Below are positions 37,401 through 49,400 of a DNA stretch of 64,000 bases, piece after piece. A model generated the notes under the pieces. It was not told the origin of the DNA. It worked only from the letters and a program-made list of their open reading frames with translations, and made no database searches. The number at the start of each line of letters is the position of its first letter. Positions within the stretch are counted from its first letter, which is position 1. Source of the DNA: Branchiostoma floridae (lineage: Eukaryota; Chordata; Leptocardii; Amphioxiformes; Branchiostomatidae); contig NC_049981.1 of assembly GCF_000003815.2 (NCBI RefSeq), forward strand, positions 850,636 through 914,635, in the 5' to 3' direction. The translations under genes were made by a program, and so were the position numbers.

Positions 37401-40400
37401 TCTAACCAACTGGCTTTTTGTTGTCGAAAGCTCGGAAAGGCGCCATATAAGGCGACTCATTAATATTCAAGAGCAAGATAACAGTACCGGCGTAACGTTC
37501 TTTCAGCGTCCAGACGTCTTTATCAGGTACCAAATTTAACATTTGTCGGTTCTGTGGGTATAGGGTAACCACGGCATCACCGTATACATGTACCGACCTA
37601 GCATACGAAAAAAAAAACATTACCATCACGCAAAGATAAACAGATCTTTGTACACGCCGCGCCGTACGCTGTTTGTTCGAAACTTGCAATCCGGTCGCTG
37701 ATTGGCCCGCGACAAATCAGGCAAGCTCATTAATATTCATAAGCAGGGCGCCCCAAATACCCAAATACCCTGGCTGAATTGTCAGGGGTGATATCGTTAG
37801 GCTTTGCCACGATGTCAACCCTGAGTGTGAGGGTGACTGACCTGAAATATGTCATGAAAATCACAACGCCAGAAGTGTGCTGACAAGGGTCTGTCAAAAG
37901 GCGTTAAATCAGTTCAGTTTTGAAATCATCTCTGAATGGTTCCATAGAAATGTAGTTTCTATAGTAAAATTCATGTCAAGGTACTACATACGGGCAGTCC
38001 TGCCTGACATCAGCACCACAAAGGAACACAGGCAAGGGAAAAACAGTCAAAATTAACTTTAAAATTAACATTAAGTTTTCTGTTTGTGGCCAGTGTTGCT
38101 CATGTGGTTTCCGAGGACTAATGGACTAAACCTGGCAATTGCATAAAATCCACTGACAAATCAGTCATGCACTTAACATGATTCTACTGTAGTTTGAACT
38201 AACAGTACTTTCAGATTACACTTGTTTTATAGAACAACTCTTACAGATTTCTTGATGGTCTGTACAGTTGGGATCCTCCACACGATAGCGGTGAAGTCTG
38301 CAGAGGCAGACACAGCGAGCGATTCCAGCTTCGTGTAGGCCACGTCAGTCACCGAGCCTGTGTGACCCACCAAGGTCATGACCTTTGACCCATCAATGGC
38401 TGACAGGACAGACAGGTGGGAGTCATCTGACCCAGTGATGATGCTGTTGTCATCTATCCATGTCACACACCTGTTGGAAATAGGTAAAGGTTATGAAAGA
38501 GGCCATTGCTTATCTTCTCCACAAATGCTCTGCCAGCCATCCCAGTGTACCTAGAATATGATTTAACTTTGTCATTCCATGATTTATCTGTGTTCACAGC
38601 ATTTGTGACTGACATCACCGCATGCGATTTGAACTTTGCCCCATTTTTAGAAGAAATTGCTCTCTTGCAGCCATAATGAAAATGACAAGAAAATACAGAC
38701 AGTCAATTGAAAAATAGCATGATATTTTAAATGATTCAATGCTGAAAAGCTGTACAAAAGTCATGTATAAACAAACTTTAACAAAGCATGGTTAATAGTA
38801 CTTACCTCACTGGTGCATTATGGGGAATGACAGACCATTTCTCCAGACCTGTATCAATGGCAACCAGACGGACAGTGCTGTCATGGTAACCAACGACAAC
38901 ATCCTCTCCTGATGGACCAATGGCCACACTCAGAGCAAAGCTCAGGTCTTTGTTGCCAAAGCAGTCGATCTGTAGAAAAGAGGAACTTACTTATAGGTGT
39001 GCATGATATGCATACTATTAGTCGAGTTCAAATCCCAGCTGTTGTTATCTAACTGATGTGCAGGCTTTTAAAAAAGGTAGCAGCCCTTGGGACCGATAAT
39101 TAAGCTGTGGTCCACTGTTCACATGCTTGTTACAAAAAGACCTAGGGGAATTTTTCTTCAGAGATCCTTAACTGCATTGAGATCAGTTTTATTTTCATAA
39201 ACAGTAATTGAAATTATATCAGCAAGACTTCATTCTGAGGTGATTTTTCATGCTCAGAGCAAAGATGGGAGTCCCTGTATAAACTTCTTACTAGGTGAAA
39301 ACAATTTGATGTTAAAGGCCTGCAAGTGTTAAATCTTTGACTGGTCAGTAATCTCAAATACATTTATCCTTTACAACACCGTTTGTGTGTCATTCCAAAG
39401 AGGATTAGATCTTACACAATGTACATATTTGAGCAATAAAGAATATGTAGGGAGATTCAAATGTTAAGAATCAAGTGTGCTCAAAATCTAATCTCCAAGC
39501 AGATCCTACGGCAGCATAAGATACTGTAATTCCTGATTTTTTCAATGTACTGTTATGTTAACGGTTTTCACAGTGACGACTGTAACGTGAACTTATCATT
39601 ACTGATAACAAATAATTCACAGACTTTTTTCATGTGCACTTGCCGCGACAGTGAACATTTAGTTCCGAGAACAAGTTAAATTTTCTGAGACCGTGAAAGT
39701 TTGGTACCGAGAAGACAAAGTGAATTACAGTAGTATCAAAAGCTGGCAGAGGAGTGAAGCGGGCTTAGCAGCGTATTTCGATCTACATGGCATACGGACA
39801 CCCCTTAGCTGACTACGCTCCTCGGCCAGTTTGGTACTATTTTATGCCATTGTAGGATCTGTCTGGAGATTACTCAAAATCTTCTGATCATAAGAAACAT
39901 TCAGTGTTTTTTAAAGCATGCTATAGAAAATTTGCATTCCTAAAGAAAAGACCAAATTTCCTGTAATATTTACCTGTTTGCCCAGGTTGCCAGCCCACAC
40001 CTTGACCTTGTGGTCGTTGCCGACGGTGATGAGGTGATGTCCAGCAGGGGAGAAGGTCAGCCGGTTGATCTGTCCGCAGTGCCCTGGGTGGGAGAATACA
40101 ATGTTGTCAGTTGTCTGGATCATTGACATGTTCGAATTGTCCTTTCCTAGAACCAGTTTAAGGTAGCTTTAGACAATGCTCACAAATAGATATGCAAAGC
40201 ATGGGTATGACAGATCAATTATAACCAGCTGCTGCCATGCCGCATTCCTCAACAGCTTGAATGTGTGACACCACAAAAGGCAGATACACAGAGCCATTGT
40301 GTTGCTCCTAAGGGCCAGCATACCGGTTACACAGATTTAGATATTCAAAAGGGTGGTTGTGTTGACAGATCCAGAAGCTAGTGTGTTACTCAAGAACAGT

Positions 40401-43400
40401 TATTCCAGCTATACATAGGCAGATATACTGTTCTTCATAGAGTGGAATCTTTTGTAACATAATGCTTCAGAATTAGTAGTGCAGAACTTAGATCAACTGC
40501 ATTATAAGCAGGTGCCACTCTGTGCCTTGGTATCTCAGTATCTCACCTGTTAGGTCTCCGACTGGAGTTCCAGTCTCAGCTGACCACAGCTTGACCTCAC
40601 CACTGAGGGCAGCAGAAGCAAGATGGCGGCCATTTGGAGAATACGCCACGTCCCTTACGGAACTGCTGTGACCTCGGATTATTGCTATCCTCTTTTTATT
40701 CAGGGTGTCGTACACTTTCAAGGTCGAGTCCCAGCATCCGGTGACGATCTTGTCGTCTTCAGGGTGGAAGGCTACACAGTTGATTGGTCGCTTGTCACGG
40801 AACTGTGTCGTGTACTTCTTATCGTTGGAATCAACCTTCCAAATCAGGATAGTGCAGTCCCAGGACGCAGAGACGACAAACTTCCCACGGGGGTCCGAGC
40901 AGCAGGAGTTGGTACGGCGCTTGTGATTGGTCAGTGATGAAATCCGATAGCCACCGCTCACGTCCCAGATACAGAGGGTACCATCAGCTGATGTGCTGCA
41001 AATCTTGTCGGTCCCTACGAAGCAGCAATCGGTGATCTTGTTCGCATGTCCGACAAACGATTTCAGCTGCTTTCCGGTGGCGAGTTCGTAGAGGTTAACA
41101 ACACAATCTTCAGTCCCACAGACAAAAACCTTCCCATCTGGGGAAACAGCTACACAGGTAACGGCATCGCCAAAGGAGTCTAGGATCCTATAACAGGGAT
41201 TGCTGACCTCTGACCTGTTAAGCTGTCTCACCATGTGGAATCCAGTGGCTGACTTGTTGTCTAGGAGAGAGGTGACAGCCTGGGCAGGTGCAGAGGTGGC
41301 CGGTTCGTTTGCTGCCTGTTGGAGTGTCAGTGCAGGGTAGGTGCTGAGTATGTGAAGATTTCTGGACACAAAGGAGGAAAACTGCTGCACTCTTGGATCA
41401 GCCAGGAACTTGGTCTGCATGCGGGCGTTGATTCTGGTGAGCGACGGGCAGCCTTGGGCCTGATAGTCCTCCATGAGATGGGCGGCCATTCCCATCATGC
41501 ACTTCGTCTATCAAAGAAAAAGTAATGTCTTATTTAATCATTTTTGGTTCATTAACTTAACAGTAATAGAAACCGAGCTACTCTATAAGTAAGTGAAAGT
41601 TGACATTGATACAAAAGTCATGTAAAGACCTGGCCTGAACGCAATTATCACTTTGAATGTAGTACCACAGAAATTGACTCTTAATAATTTTTTCTCTCAG
41701 TTTCCAGATTTCTGAATTTTTTGGCATTTTTTGGGAGACAAATACTTTATCATTTATGATAAAGAAAAATTGACTTCTCTGTTTTAGCAGCTGTAACGTC
41801 AAATGGGTAAAACTGTTTTCAGAACTGTACCTTGACAAAGTTAAGGTTTGTCAGCACTTCTTCCAACTGCCTAAAGGCCCCTGCACTGGCCAGGTGGTAG
41901 GGCAGTTCCGAGGTGGCCATGGTGTGGGTGCCTGTCCAGGAGCCATCCCTGCCTGGGTCTCCACAGGTCAGCAGGTAACCAGAAATCAGGCAGTGGAGTC
42001 TGGAGAATAGCAGGCAGCAATCAATGGTTAACATGTATATTGAACACATTACATGGCTCTTTACTTCTAAAAGTCACAGTCTAATTTTTTATTCTTGGAA
42101 CATCTGATTAATTTTAATGTTTTCACACGTCTGCTGAATGTACTGTAGTCTGGTAGTTTTTCGTGATCGATTGTACCCAACTTGTCTGTTTCCTCTTTTT
42201 TTTTGTTATCCATCTTCTACTTCTTCAGTGGATGTTGACTGTGTTAACGTTCAATTATCGTCATATTTGTTTCTTAGCAGACCAAGATTTTTCATATGCA
42301 TTTTATCTTTCCCCGTGTTTTCACTGAACAATTTTGAATAAAACGAATGTCCAAAAGTATATCTCCAATTTCATTCAGTTGCAGAGATTGAATTTTCCTA
42401 AAACAGCAAATACTGACCTAGACTGGAATTCAGTCCCCCCAGGCTTGATGTAACGCTGTGTGACAGCCCTCAGGAACTCACTGTGGGCCAGACTGAGAAG
42501 CTTGGAGCCGGACTGCTGTACTGTGGGCTGCAGGAATGTCTGCAAGCCTCGCACCAAATGGGCAAAGATTGCCTAGGGGGAGAACACAGCAGATGCCTAA
42601 TTGTTAGAACTGACTATGGATAAAGGAAGGAGTTGAAAATGCAATGTGTTGACATTGTTACAGTAATGTTTGTGGATTCACAGCATGTTAGTCATAAAGC
42701 TGTGGAGTGTTATGAACATCGTATGTGGTTAGGTCTCAACTTCAATGACAAAGATTGCCTACAAGGATCATTGTGGGCAAACTCAGTGCACTGGCTGCTT
42801 TGCTTTCCTAGGTATAGTGGCTTTTTTACCTCCATGAAATGTCATTTCATGGAGGTTATATTTTACCCTGCGTTTGTCTGTCTGTGTGTGTGTGTGTGTG
42901 TGTGTAAACAAGATAACTCAAGAACGGCAGGGTCACTTGGTTTCATACTTGGTGTAACAGTGTTGGTTGTGTGTGACAAAATCTAGAAATGATTAGATTT
43001 TGGGCCCCCTAGCAGCTTTCCTTGGTAGTGCAGCGCAACTTCCGGGTTTGCTATTTCTGTGTTCTGAACATGCTATGGTCACGATTTTTGGGTGTTAGAT
43101 AGCTCTTGTGCTCAGAAAATAATGACATAAGTTTGGGCCCCCTAGCGTCTAGTTTTGGGATAGCAGGGGCATTTTTGTCAAAAACTTCTGACGAGGATAA
43201 ATCAAGAAGGGAACAACTGATTTGCATGATTTTTGGTATGTAGGTACCTTAGGCAATGTTGTACAAGATACTAATTATGCAAATTAGGAATACATTTGCA
43301 TAATTAATGACAATATTCTATCATAGCCGTTTTTTCGATGTATATCTTGTCCCGGACGTGATATAGTCGAGACATTTGGGTGATAGATAGCTTTTAGCGT

Positions 43401-46400
43401 TATGACACAGTGGGGTAAGTTTCAGTCCCCTAACATTTAATTGTGGAACTGCAGGGGCGTTTTTGTCAAGACATTCCAAAGAGGATAACTGCAGAAAGGA
43501 AGGACGGATTGCCTGCATTTAAGGTTTGCAGCTTGGGCAAAGATGTTCATAATGATATGGATTTCATGCAAATGAGGACTTAATTTTCATAATTAATGAG
43601 GAAATTGTATAATTCTATTGTTTGCAATAACTGGACTTCGATAAAGGTAACACTTGATAATTGTAATCGGTGGAACATAATGCAGATATGAAATATGCAA
43701 ATGAGGAATTTCTTTGCATAATTTATGCAAAAATTGCAAAACAACTTAATGATTAATGATCTGAATTGGGAATTTTACTTGTGACATGTGTACTATATGT
43801 TATTCAATGATGAACAACACCATGCATAAATCATGTTAATGTTAAGTCATTTGCATGAAATTAACAAAAGCTCTAAATATTCATGGAGGTATGAGGTCGC
43901 CGAACTCTAGTTTAAAGTTCCATTTTTGCTGTCTTGTGTTTTGGACAAGCTATTGTCGCGATTTTTAGCTGGTAGATAGCTCTTGTGATTTTGAAGAAGC
44001 AACAGAAGTTTGGGCTACCTAGCAGCATCCTTTGGAACTGCTGGAGTGTTTTATTGGCAAAATGATGAAAAAGATGGTAGACAGCTCAGTGCTCAGGAGT
44101 AAATGACATCGGTTTGGGTCCTCTACCAAAACCCTTTGGAACTGCAGGTATGTTTTTGTTTAAAAAAAAGATGAACCAATAATGTTCTTCCCTACCTGAG
44201 GCAGCTGCCTGTCTGGTGACATCATCACGTTGGTGACATCATCGACGGAGTACCGTTGCTCCCCGAGCTCGCGAGAGAGACTGAGCATGCCCAGTAGGTC
44301 CTCCTCGGACACGCCACTCCGCATGCTTACCAGGAGGGACATCGACATGGAAACCAGGTCACGCCCGTGATCTGTCTCCATACGCTGTAGGATCTCCTGC
44401 AGGAGTTTGGTGACTGTCTGGGCCATGTTTCTCAGTCTTTGGGATACCTTAGAAAAATATGACATTCGACATAGTACGTAAGTTCATGATGTTATCAGAC
44501 TAAGCATCATCATATATATAGCAGTTACTGTAGAACCACTAGTAACCCTGCCTCTGAACCTACAGGTTATGAGTTTGAATCCCAGCTTTGTTGCTCACCC
44601 CACATGCAGTCCATAAGGCATTCATTATTAAGCTGTGTCCAATGTGCATGTCCAAAACAGCATGGTTCATTTCCCTCATACATTGAAGTATAAACACTGT
44701 AGTAGTGTCTGTCTTCTCTGTAAAAACCAGTGGAAGAGTAGTTTAACTATCCCTTGAGTAAATTTGAGCCAAAATGGTTTGAGTTCATTTTCACAAGACA
44801 AATCAGATCCAAACAGTTGAAGATGAATTATTAAGCAAAAAAATTGTTGTTTTTATTTTTTCAATGCCCATTTGCTACCTACACATGTACATGTACTAAA
44901 CTGCCTGAAATTAGTTCATTGCTATATACACAAAACATTGTAATCAAAATAAAGAGAAAATCACCTTTTCAAAGACGCCAAAAACTCTCAGCTCCTCACA
45001 AGCCAAGGCCAGGAACAGAGGATTGTGGGATTCCCTCTTTCCAATAAGCAGCTTCATCTGTAACCATAGCAACAACATTGCAACTGTTACATCTGATTCA
45101 GTAGAACATCCATATGGGTGACCTGATACAAATTTCAACATAACTGTTTAGGTTTTCAGGCCCACCAATTTATTTTACAAAACTATAATTGAAGATTGCC
45201 AAATATGTATGTTAACAATGTATTTTTAATGAAATTTGATAGGACTGGTGACAATCACCTTTCCAAGGTGTCAACCTGAAGGCCAGAGTGTAAAATGATC
45301 CACCAATGTTGTGGTTTAGAGTGCTTTAAATGTAGCCAAGTTTTCTCAAACACAGGATCTCCATTTTTAAGATTTATTCCAAGAAGACATTCCTAACCAA
45401 AGCTACCACTACTCAGTTTTATCTCAGTCAAGTGAGGAAATGTGTTTTAAGTGGCTTTCTTATGGTCACAACATTGGGGCCTACAAGGGATTTGAATCTA
45501 GGGCATTTCAAATTCTTAGCCATCAACACTAACCAAAGACCACCTTTGGTTAGCACCTTTAATGTTAAGGAACATGGTACTAACCTGGTTGTTGAACGGT
45601 GACTCATCCAGAGCCTTCCTGTGTTTTGCCAGTGACTGGCGCACCATGTCAGCTTTGTCTCGCCCATCCAGGCTCCCGATGTTAATGAACGTCGCATCAC
45701 GGCGTGAGAGCGAGCGATAGACGTCCTGGTCTTCTGTTACGGTGAAAACGAACCTGACGTTTGGAGGCATGTTGCGGGGCAACCATTCCATACTTCTGTG
45801 AAAGTAAAGTTTACACAAAACACATGGTAATTGTGTCACTTTATTTCAGGGGGAAATATCAATTACATTGTATCATTATGATAGTAACATTGTCTAATGT
45901 ACAGTTTACAGCTAATGTGTCAAATGTGCTGAATATCAGTTTGGGAGCTCCGTATAGCAGCTTAGATTTGTTTTGATTGGGCAAACACATGGCGAAATTT
46001 CAAATTAATAGAATGACTAGAAAATCTCATTTCAATGCTGTCAGGTCCAAGAAATGTTCATTCCTTGACAAAGACTGCAATAAAATGATAATGGACTGTG
46101 ACAGTCAAAAATTCATGGAAAATTGTTGGAAATTACTGTTCAATTTCCAACTTGTCCTAAATGCAATTTTATACAGAATGAACTTTCCGACGATGAACAA
46201 ATGGCCAAAAGTCAATGGCATGACGACACTTGTCCGCATTAAGAATGTGACCTACTTGGCCTGGTGTGCATCGTCCATCTGGTCCAGTCCGTCCATGAAG
46301 ATGACCACAGGAGTGTCTGGTACCTTCCCAGCAGCCTTCAGGATGTCCTCAAACTGGTTCATCAGGTTCTTATAGGACCCAGGAATCTCACAGGCTGTAA

Positions 46401-49400
46401 GGAGTGGAATAGAACAATGGCCTCAGACTTTTATCTAAAACTATGTACGTTGTAGTAGCTAGTCAGTGGCACTCAGGGTAGCAAGTTTCCTTGCTCTTTC
46501 AGTGCAGAAGCACACTGGGCATATTTTTTACAGGAAGGGGTTGTTAGACCTTCAGACACCTTCTAGAACACAAGATACGAAGTGTACAGTCATGTACATA
46601 GCCTTGGAAAGATGGATGCAGTGTATGACACAAAAATACAACAATTTCTTATTACACGATGGTAAAATTTGGCCCCCAAATTTCCAGACTTCTATGTGGG
46701 GATTTAGAACACGAATCATGTTCCATCTGACGTAATCGAACAGAACGCTGACGTGATCGAACAGAACGGGCGTTCTATTGGAGGTCACCCGCGGACATCT
46801 GCAGGTTGTTACAGTAAACACGCAGAAAACGTAGAGTTTGAAAAATTCCTAAGACAGAAAGTTTGATCTTAATATTATTACTTAATATATATAAAAGATT
46901 TGGATTTTCAGTCAAATTTAGGACCAATCTAAATATGGTATTTGTTTTTTTGGTCCACCAAACACCCTTTCTAAATCAACCAGTTAGGCACATTTTAGAA
47001 AACATTGCGACAAATCTGTGCAGCACACGTACACGGTAAGATTTGACGTTTACACACTGCCATTTTTCATTTAATATACGCGTGGCACATGCGAGGGGTT
47101 GCTTTTCTAACTACCATGATCTGATGGAAGATGTTCCAGTTACTGTCAGGTTCCCCGGAGCGCGCGCGCGGGAGCCCCGGTAACCCGATACCCTACGTTC
47201 GAATGGAAACTTTGGGGCCAAATTTGACCATCGTGTTATATCCAAAAACAATTATTTTTGGCAGGTCCAAAATGTATATGTAAAAATATACAAAATGTAT
47301 ATGTAAAAATATACACAAACGATGCCCAAGACTATTCTCTTTATGCCTTGTGTAGTTTGGTGACTTTTATATCATACTTTTCATTCCCAAAAGCTGCAGG
47401 GCCGGGCCCCGGTTTAGAAATGTAGTGAATGCCTTAATTGGATGAGTAAATGACAAATGATGAGAGTGACAGTCTTACCAAGGAGGAACCTCTTCTTCAT
47501 CTCCTGACACAGCCTGGTCAGGGTTGCTGCCATGTCCGTGGAGCCGGGAGCCGCGCCCACGAAGTGTAACAGGACACACTCTGGAGACGAGCAGCTGTCT
47601 GATTCCACATACTGCTCCACAAGTCTGGCTACCAGCGAGGTCTTACCACTACCTGACTTTCCTACAAGCACCAAGGTACCATTCCTGGGGAGAAAAAGTT
47701 AATACTCTGATGATTGATTAATCTCAACAAAAACTTAAAGACCTCTCACAACTGAGTACAGTGTTTCTTTTTCTTAATGGCCTAGCCTCATCCTGAGGTT
47801 TCACACTAAATACTTGACCACCCCAAACCTACACCGCACTTTCTTTATAGTACATAAGATGCTATGTACCACCAGGACATCAAGACCACAGCATTTCGAG
47901 CACAAAAGATACAAAAATTGAAAATTGTGTTGCAGTACCAATGATCACGCACCAGGGGGGGCATAATCAGCCTTGTACCTTGTCTTTCAAAGACCTATAT
48001 GTATCTTGTACCAAAATATCATTATCATAATCCATCCAAAGCTTCTTGAATTAAACTGACAATATCTGAAAACACACACAGATGCACAATTATACACTCA
48101 GATATGCCCAACGTAATATGTCAGAATCCATTTTTCATGTTTTCATGCCATAGAAATCATGATGTTGAAAGTTTTAACTTACTTGCACAGAGAGATCTCT
48201 GCAGCACACTGCTTCAGGAGTTTGTCCCTTCCCACAAACCTCCCTGCCTCCTCCAGACAGAAGGCCTTGTGAAGACTGGTCTCATTGTTACTGTCATCAG
48301 TAGACTCTTCTAGAGGAAACTCCCTTTGGTAACAAATAAGGTACAGTAACGATGTTTATTATGATTCTGTTGCAAGGTGTGTCACCATCTAAAATGAGAA
48401 TGGAACCCCCAAAACATGAACAGACTGGGGATCCACCCCCAGTGCACAGAGTTAGGTGAATATATAGCAAATATGCCAATATTGCAAAGCAGCAGGTTTA
48501 CATTACTGCTAGTGACACAGTCAAAGCTCTCCATCAAAAGTAATGTGAGTTTAACAAATTGAGCCTGTCCTTGGTGCTGACTCATTAACCATCACAGAGT
48601 AAAGTAGTTCCATAGCCTTTTGGGGGCCATGGATGCAGTGGGTTGTTTTCATTGTGTCTAGGGCACAGTATTGGAAGGTGGAACTCATTCCTCTCTTTCA
48701 ACTGGCTTTTACCTCGTCCTCAACCAAAATCAGGGAGTCAGTGAAGAAAGTCACATAGATTGCTTTTTCCAAGGTCACATTGTCATGCTGGGAATGCTAG
48801 GAATCGAACCATTGTCCTCTAAATTTTGTATCAGCTACCTAAGCCACTCTGCCATACAAGGCAATACAAGAATGATGCAGAATATGTATTTTCAGACTAG
48901 TACTATGTATCTCTGAGCAGAATCTACAATGTAGTTTAACACACCTGACCACAGCGTTCCACAGGTTGTTCAGCACCCTCATTCCGAACTCTTCCAGTCC
49001 AAGACACCATCGCCTTCCCATCATCCACCACTCCTCCCCAGCTGCAGGGATACCCATCATGCACCTCCAGCCCGCTTTTTCGAATCCTGTTTTTTAACTT
49101 CGCCATCTTTTCCTCAGCGGAGGAAGACTCTGCGATGAAACTCTCTCGATGTTTTCCACCAACTTCACTCTGGAATGAATTGTCACGGAAGTAGAAGAAA
49201 GCCTTCCCCTGCGCAGCCGTCGGGTCGGACAGGGCAGCATGGTAGATTTCCAGCTCTGTCATGGAACGTCCTGGAATACATGAAAACAAGACTTAACACC
49301 AAATACTTTTTCTTTATGTTTAACAAATCAATCAAAAGCGTTGACTTTAGTTTAAAAACTTTAAAACGCCATATAAAGAAATTTGTGGCATGTAGGAACA

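Larger units (their letters stand above)
19462..41507 (-). other. TEP1: TEP1 exons 26-40: WD40 propellers
   Basis: Exon 41507-40547 (961 nt) is the largest and encodes about five WD repeats, with [30 protein letters not shown] and VKLWSAETG. Fourteen further exons add repeats ending in VWAGNLG, LWDIKSG, LWDMNSG, VWSHKGD, IWKPLE, LWNPDL, LWELDL, VWAVTQ and HTWDSG. The last exon ends KVYFLEWRP and TAA. Exon 34967-34768 carries an acidic/Lys-rich insert (EEEEHRKRK region) within a repeat loop. The propellers are expected to scaffold protein partners in vault or telomerase RNPs. Confidence 0.9.
41831..48323 (-). other. TEP1: TEP1 exons 18-25: NACHT NTPase and helical arms
   Basis: Exon 48323-48183 starts after acceptor TACCAAAG (the CTCTAG 14 bp further in gives a wrong phase). 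Exon 47684-47479 carries Walker [10 protein letters not shown] (47662-47636); exon 46394-46256 carries Walker [12 protein letters not shown]; exon 45795-45585 has [15 protein letters not shown], the sensor-like strand of STAND NTPases. 45057-44965, 44447-44196, 42572-42418 and 41999-41831 encode the winged-helix and helical regions ([15 protein letters not shown]). P-loop residues are intact, so nucleotide binding is expected. Confidence 0.85.

Noticed and set aside
37402-37689. Minus-strand open frame inside the hAT-like MITE
   Set aside because: No similarity to a transposase; the element is too short and AT-rich to be autonomous.
48310-48323. CTCTAG at 48310-48315 as acceptor of TEP1 exon 18
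   Set aside because: It gives the wrong phase for the conserved end of exon 17; the AAAG acceptor at 48324 restores REFPLE in frame.
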